A stretch of DNA of 12,773 nt from NCBI GenBank assembly GCA_017462505.1, contig JAFTQY010000076.1:1-12773 (forward strand), written 5' to 3'. This document shows, piece by piece, positions 12,363 through 12,773 of the stretch. The position numbers and the translations under genes were made by a program. Numbering within the stretch: position 1 is the first letter of the stretch; each line of letters opens with the position of its first letter. The stretch comes from Clostridia bacterium (GTDB lineage: Bacteria > Bacillota_A > Clostridia > Christensenellales > Borkfalkiaceae). The notes under the pieces were generated by a model. That model had not been told where the DNA came from, made no database searches, and saw only the letters and a program-made list of their open reading frames with translations.

Positions 12363-12773
12363 TTATTCTTCCGTTTTTTCGTCTTCAACGGGAGCTTCTT
12401 CCGCCTGTGCGGGAGCTTCCGCAGCAGCCGCTTTTGCCGCCGCTTTTTCAGCTACTCTTGCCATACGAGCGTCTTTTCTTGCCTGCGCTTTCATTTCTTT
12501 CGTTACGATACGAGCCGCATCGATACGAGCGCGCATTTCCTGCGGCGTAGGAGGCGTGAATGCCGAACCTTCCGCATTTTCTTCGATCACTTCGTAGTTT
12601 TCGTCTCTTTCAAGCAAGGACGCTTCCGTTTCGCCGTCGAACATGTGGATATGAAGCGCGTCGAACGCAAGCTCGATAATGTCGTTCAAAGCAACCGTAG
12701 CACGGCTGGAAATCTTTGCGATCATCAGCGAAGCGTTGTCGATAATGGACGCTTCTTTTCCTTCGTAGTCAAG
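12363..12773 (-). CDS. C-terminal part of a sugar ABC transporter ATP-binding protein (UgpC/MsmX/MalK type) with a charged tail
   Basis: The frame is open to the window edge, so this is the last 136 residues of a longer protein, and the internal ATG at 12725 is not its start. The visible stretch VALNDIIELAFDALHIHMFDGETEASL is the typical end of the C-terminal TOBE-like regulatory domain of MalK/UgpC/MsmX ATPases, which energise uptake of oligosaccharides or glycerol 3-phosphate. Those proteins normally end soon after the HxFDxET motif. Here about 75 more residues follow: a Pro/Thr stretch (FTPPTPQEMRARIDAARI), a basic region (KEMKAQARKDARMARVAEK) and an Ala/Glu-rich acidic end (EDEKTEE). The nucleotide-binding domain lies outside the window, so the assignment rests on the C-terminal domain only. 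Confidence 0.7.
   Translation of the reverse strand, partial: LDYEGKEASIIDNASLMIAKISSRATVALNDIIELAFDALHIHMFDGETEASLLERDENYEVIEENAEGSAFTPPTPQEMRARIDAARIVTKEMKAQARKDARMARVAEKAAAKAAAAEAPAQAEEAPVEDEKTEE

Overview
The window reads as a chromosomal segment of a spore-forming, low-to-mid G+C Gram-positive bacterium (Bacillota, most likely class Clostridia). The evidence is a SpoIIE-type sporulation phosphatase, a SpoVB-like flippase, a pyr gene cluster in the Bacillus/Clostridium style (pyrB followed directly by a type I pyrC, with no pyrI), a Bacillus NdoA-like MazF, and AAGGAGG ribosome binding sites. I cannot name genus or species; an uncultured gut Clostridia lineage is a guess.

Layout. 1-2809 (minus strand): a tight pyrimidine operon pyrB-pyrC-pyrF, with pyrF running off the left edge, under a near-consensus promoter at 2930-2958. 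3038-3733 (minus): a calcineurin-like metallophosphoesterase. 3734-4142: no gene; it holds two minus-strand terminators and a cluster of GTCATACCG-type interspersed repeats, partly inverted. 4143-4808 (minus): an unrecognised Cys-containing, beta-rich protein with its own promoter. 5016-5297 (minus): a small LysM protein, divergent from 5381-6907 (plus), a SpoVB/MurJ-like membrane flippase. 7046-8479 (plus): glucose-6-phosphate isomerase with a textbook promoter and terminator. 8654-9001 (plus): a solitary MazF-type endoribonuclease with a structured leader. 9084-11393 (plus): SpoIIE. 11454-11966 (minus) and 12060-12278 (plus): a divergent pair of a four-helix membrane protein and an XRE regulator sharing two operator palindromes. 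12363-12773 (minus): the 3' part of a sugar ABC transporter ATPase with an unusual Ala/Glu/Lys-rich tail.

How the genes work together: the pyr genes carry out three steps of UMP synthesis; pgi is central glycolysis; SpoIIE, the SpoVB-like flippase and perhaps the LysM protein and the 4143 gene point to sporulation or envelope biology. The XRE/membrane-protein pair looks like a self-contained regulatory cassette.

The most noteworthy signals are regulatory. (i) A 17-bp palindrome exactly fills the spacer between the -35 and -10 of the membrane-protein promoter and is repeated at the regulator's own promoter. (ii) Four genes have no Shine-Dalgarno but a -10-like hexamer 6-7 nt before the ATG, suggesting leaderless mRNAs. 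(iii) The mazF leader can fold into a long hairpin whose tip carries a UACAU site, and no antitoxin gene is next to it. I see no clearly new multi-gene defence or biosynthetic system.
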